Assembly (NCBI RefSeq): GCF_014174155.1
Contig: NZ_JABEQM010000002.1
Span: forward strand, 62,001-126,000
Reading direction: 5' to 3'
Length of the DNA: 64,000 nucleotides
DNA from: Gluconacetobacter tumulisoli
GTDB taxonomy: Bacteria; Pseudomonadota; Alphaproteobacteria; Acetobacterales; Acetobacteraceae
The position numbers and the translations under genes were made by a program. Shown one piece after another: positions 63,674 to 64,000 of this stretch. Below the pieces are notes generated by a model. It was not told the DNA's origin and made no database searches. It saw nothing but the letters and a program-made list of their open reading frames with translations. Numbering within the stretch: the first letter of the stretch is position 1; each line of letters begins with the position of its first letter.

Positions 63674-64000
63674 CTACGGCAGGCCCGTGCCCCCCGTTGC
63701 ACCCACCACCTGTCCGGTGACGTAGCTTGCCTCGGTCGACGCCAGCTGCACATAGATCGGCGCCAGTTCCACCGGCTGGCCGGGCCGCCCCATGGGGACG
63801 TTCTCGCCGAATTTCTCCACATTTTCCATCGTCTGTCCGCCGCTGACCTGCAACGGCGTCCAGAACGGGCCGGGGGCGACGGCATTGACCCGGATGCCCT
63901 TCGCGATCAGCTGCTTCGCCAGGCCCTTGGCGTAATTCGCGATCCCCGCCTTGGTGATGGAATAATCGAGGATATTGACCGAAGGATTATAGGCGTTGGT
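63674..64000 (-). CDS. SDR oxidoreductase, YghA-like (C-terminal part only)
   Basis: The visible 108 codons read leftward as [19 protein letters not shown], then [20 protein letters not shown] and [18 protein letters not shown], the C-terminal half of short-chain dehydrogenases with the catalytic YSITK and the PGPFWTPLQ segment of the YghA/general-stress-protein group. The N-terminal cofactor domain lies beyond the right edge. Substrate is unknown (aldehyde or alcohol likely). Confidence 0.85.
   Translation of the reverse strand, partial: TNAYNPSVNILDYSITKAGIANYAKGLAKQLIAKGIRVNAVAPGPFWTPLQVSGGQTMENVEKFGENVPMGRPGQPVELAPIYVQLASTEASYVTGQVVGATGGTGLP

Noticed and set aside
1-64000. tRNA, rRNA, CRISPR arrays, prophage or insertion sequences
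   Set aside because: Looked for in all gaps; no cloverleaf, repeat-spacer pattern, transposase motif or integrase was seen.

Overview
The window is uniformly GC-rich, apart from a few AT-rich intergenic stretches, and reads as chromosome of an acetic acid bacterium (Acetobacteraceae, most like Gluconacetobacter/Komagataeibacter). Four things support this: a fused bcsA-bcsB cellulose synthase with bcsD in the same operon, an imuA-imuB cassette behind an alphaproteobacterial SOS box, many small MFS/regulator pairs, and an Escherichia-style nuo operon with fused nuoCD. No tRNA, rRNA, CRISPR array or intact insertion sequence was seen.

Layout. 1-1 kb: SOS mutagenesis genes imuB (cut by the left edge) and imuA, read leftwards, followed by an AT-rich gene-free stretch. 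1.7-7.2 kb: an FAD/NAD(P)-binding protein with a LysR regulator, then a leftward response regulator/histidine kinase/SDR operon. 7.6-10.8 kb: a TauE-type exporter, a POT peptide symporter and free-methionine-sulfoxide reductase. 10.8-13.5 kb: a two-gene signalling operon, a PotD-like periplasmic binding protein overlapping a membrane diguanylate cyclase. 13.7-15.9 kb: a DUF202 protein, cytochrome b561 and a membrane-anchored catalase-like peroxidase. 16-19.4 kb: a GntR/MFS/FMN hydroxy-acid dehydrogenase operon resembling lld. 19.6-28.8 kb: ABC-F ATPase, yellow/MRJP-like secreted protein, a MocR regulator divergent from an MFS pump, a LysR regulator divergent from a quinone oxidoreductase/quinol-monooxygenase pair, and a YhhS-like MFS.

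28.9-41.3 kb is the cellulose locus, read leftwards: bcsZ (GH8 endoglucanase), a proline-rich BcsP/Ccp-like protein, bcsQ, bcsAB (glycosyltransferase + PilZ + BcsB in one chain), bcsC (TPR + outer-membrane barrel), bcsD and an SGNH hydrolase. Several junctions are ATGA overlaps or 1-nt gaps. The c-di-GMP site of BcsA is intact, so the diguanylate cyclase at 10.8 kb is a plausible local supplier of its activator.

41.6-48.1 kb: a YqjI-like metal-type PadR regulator with its siderophore-interacting reductase, a cold-shock protein, a MarR/DHA2 efflux operon with a clear operator, a GNAT protein, a DUF849 (BKACE) protein, a CBS-BON protein and a host-attachment-type protein. 48.3-62.9 kb: a complete 13-gene complex I operon nuoA-B-CD-E-F-G-H-I-J-K-L-M-N, with E. 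coli-like features (CD fusion, N7 cluster in NuoG). It is bracketed by two CBS-domain proteins. The right edge cuts an SDR gene read leftwards.
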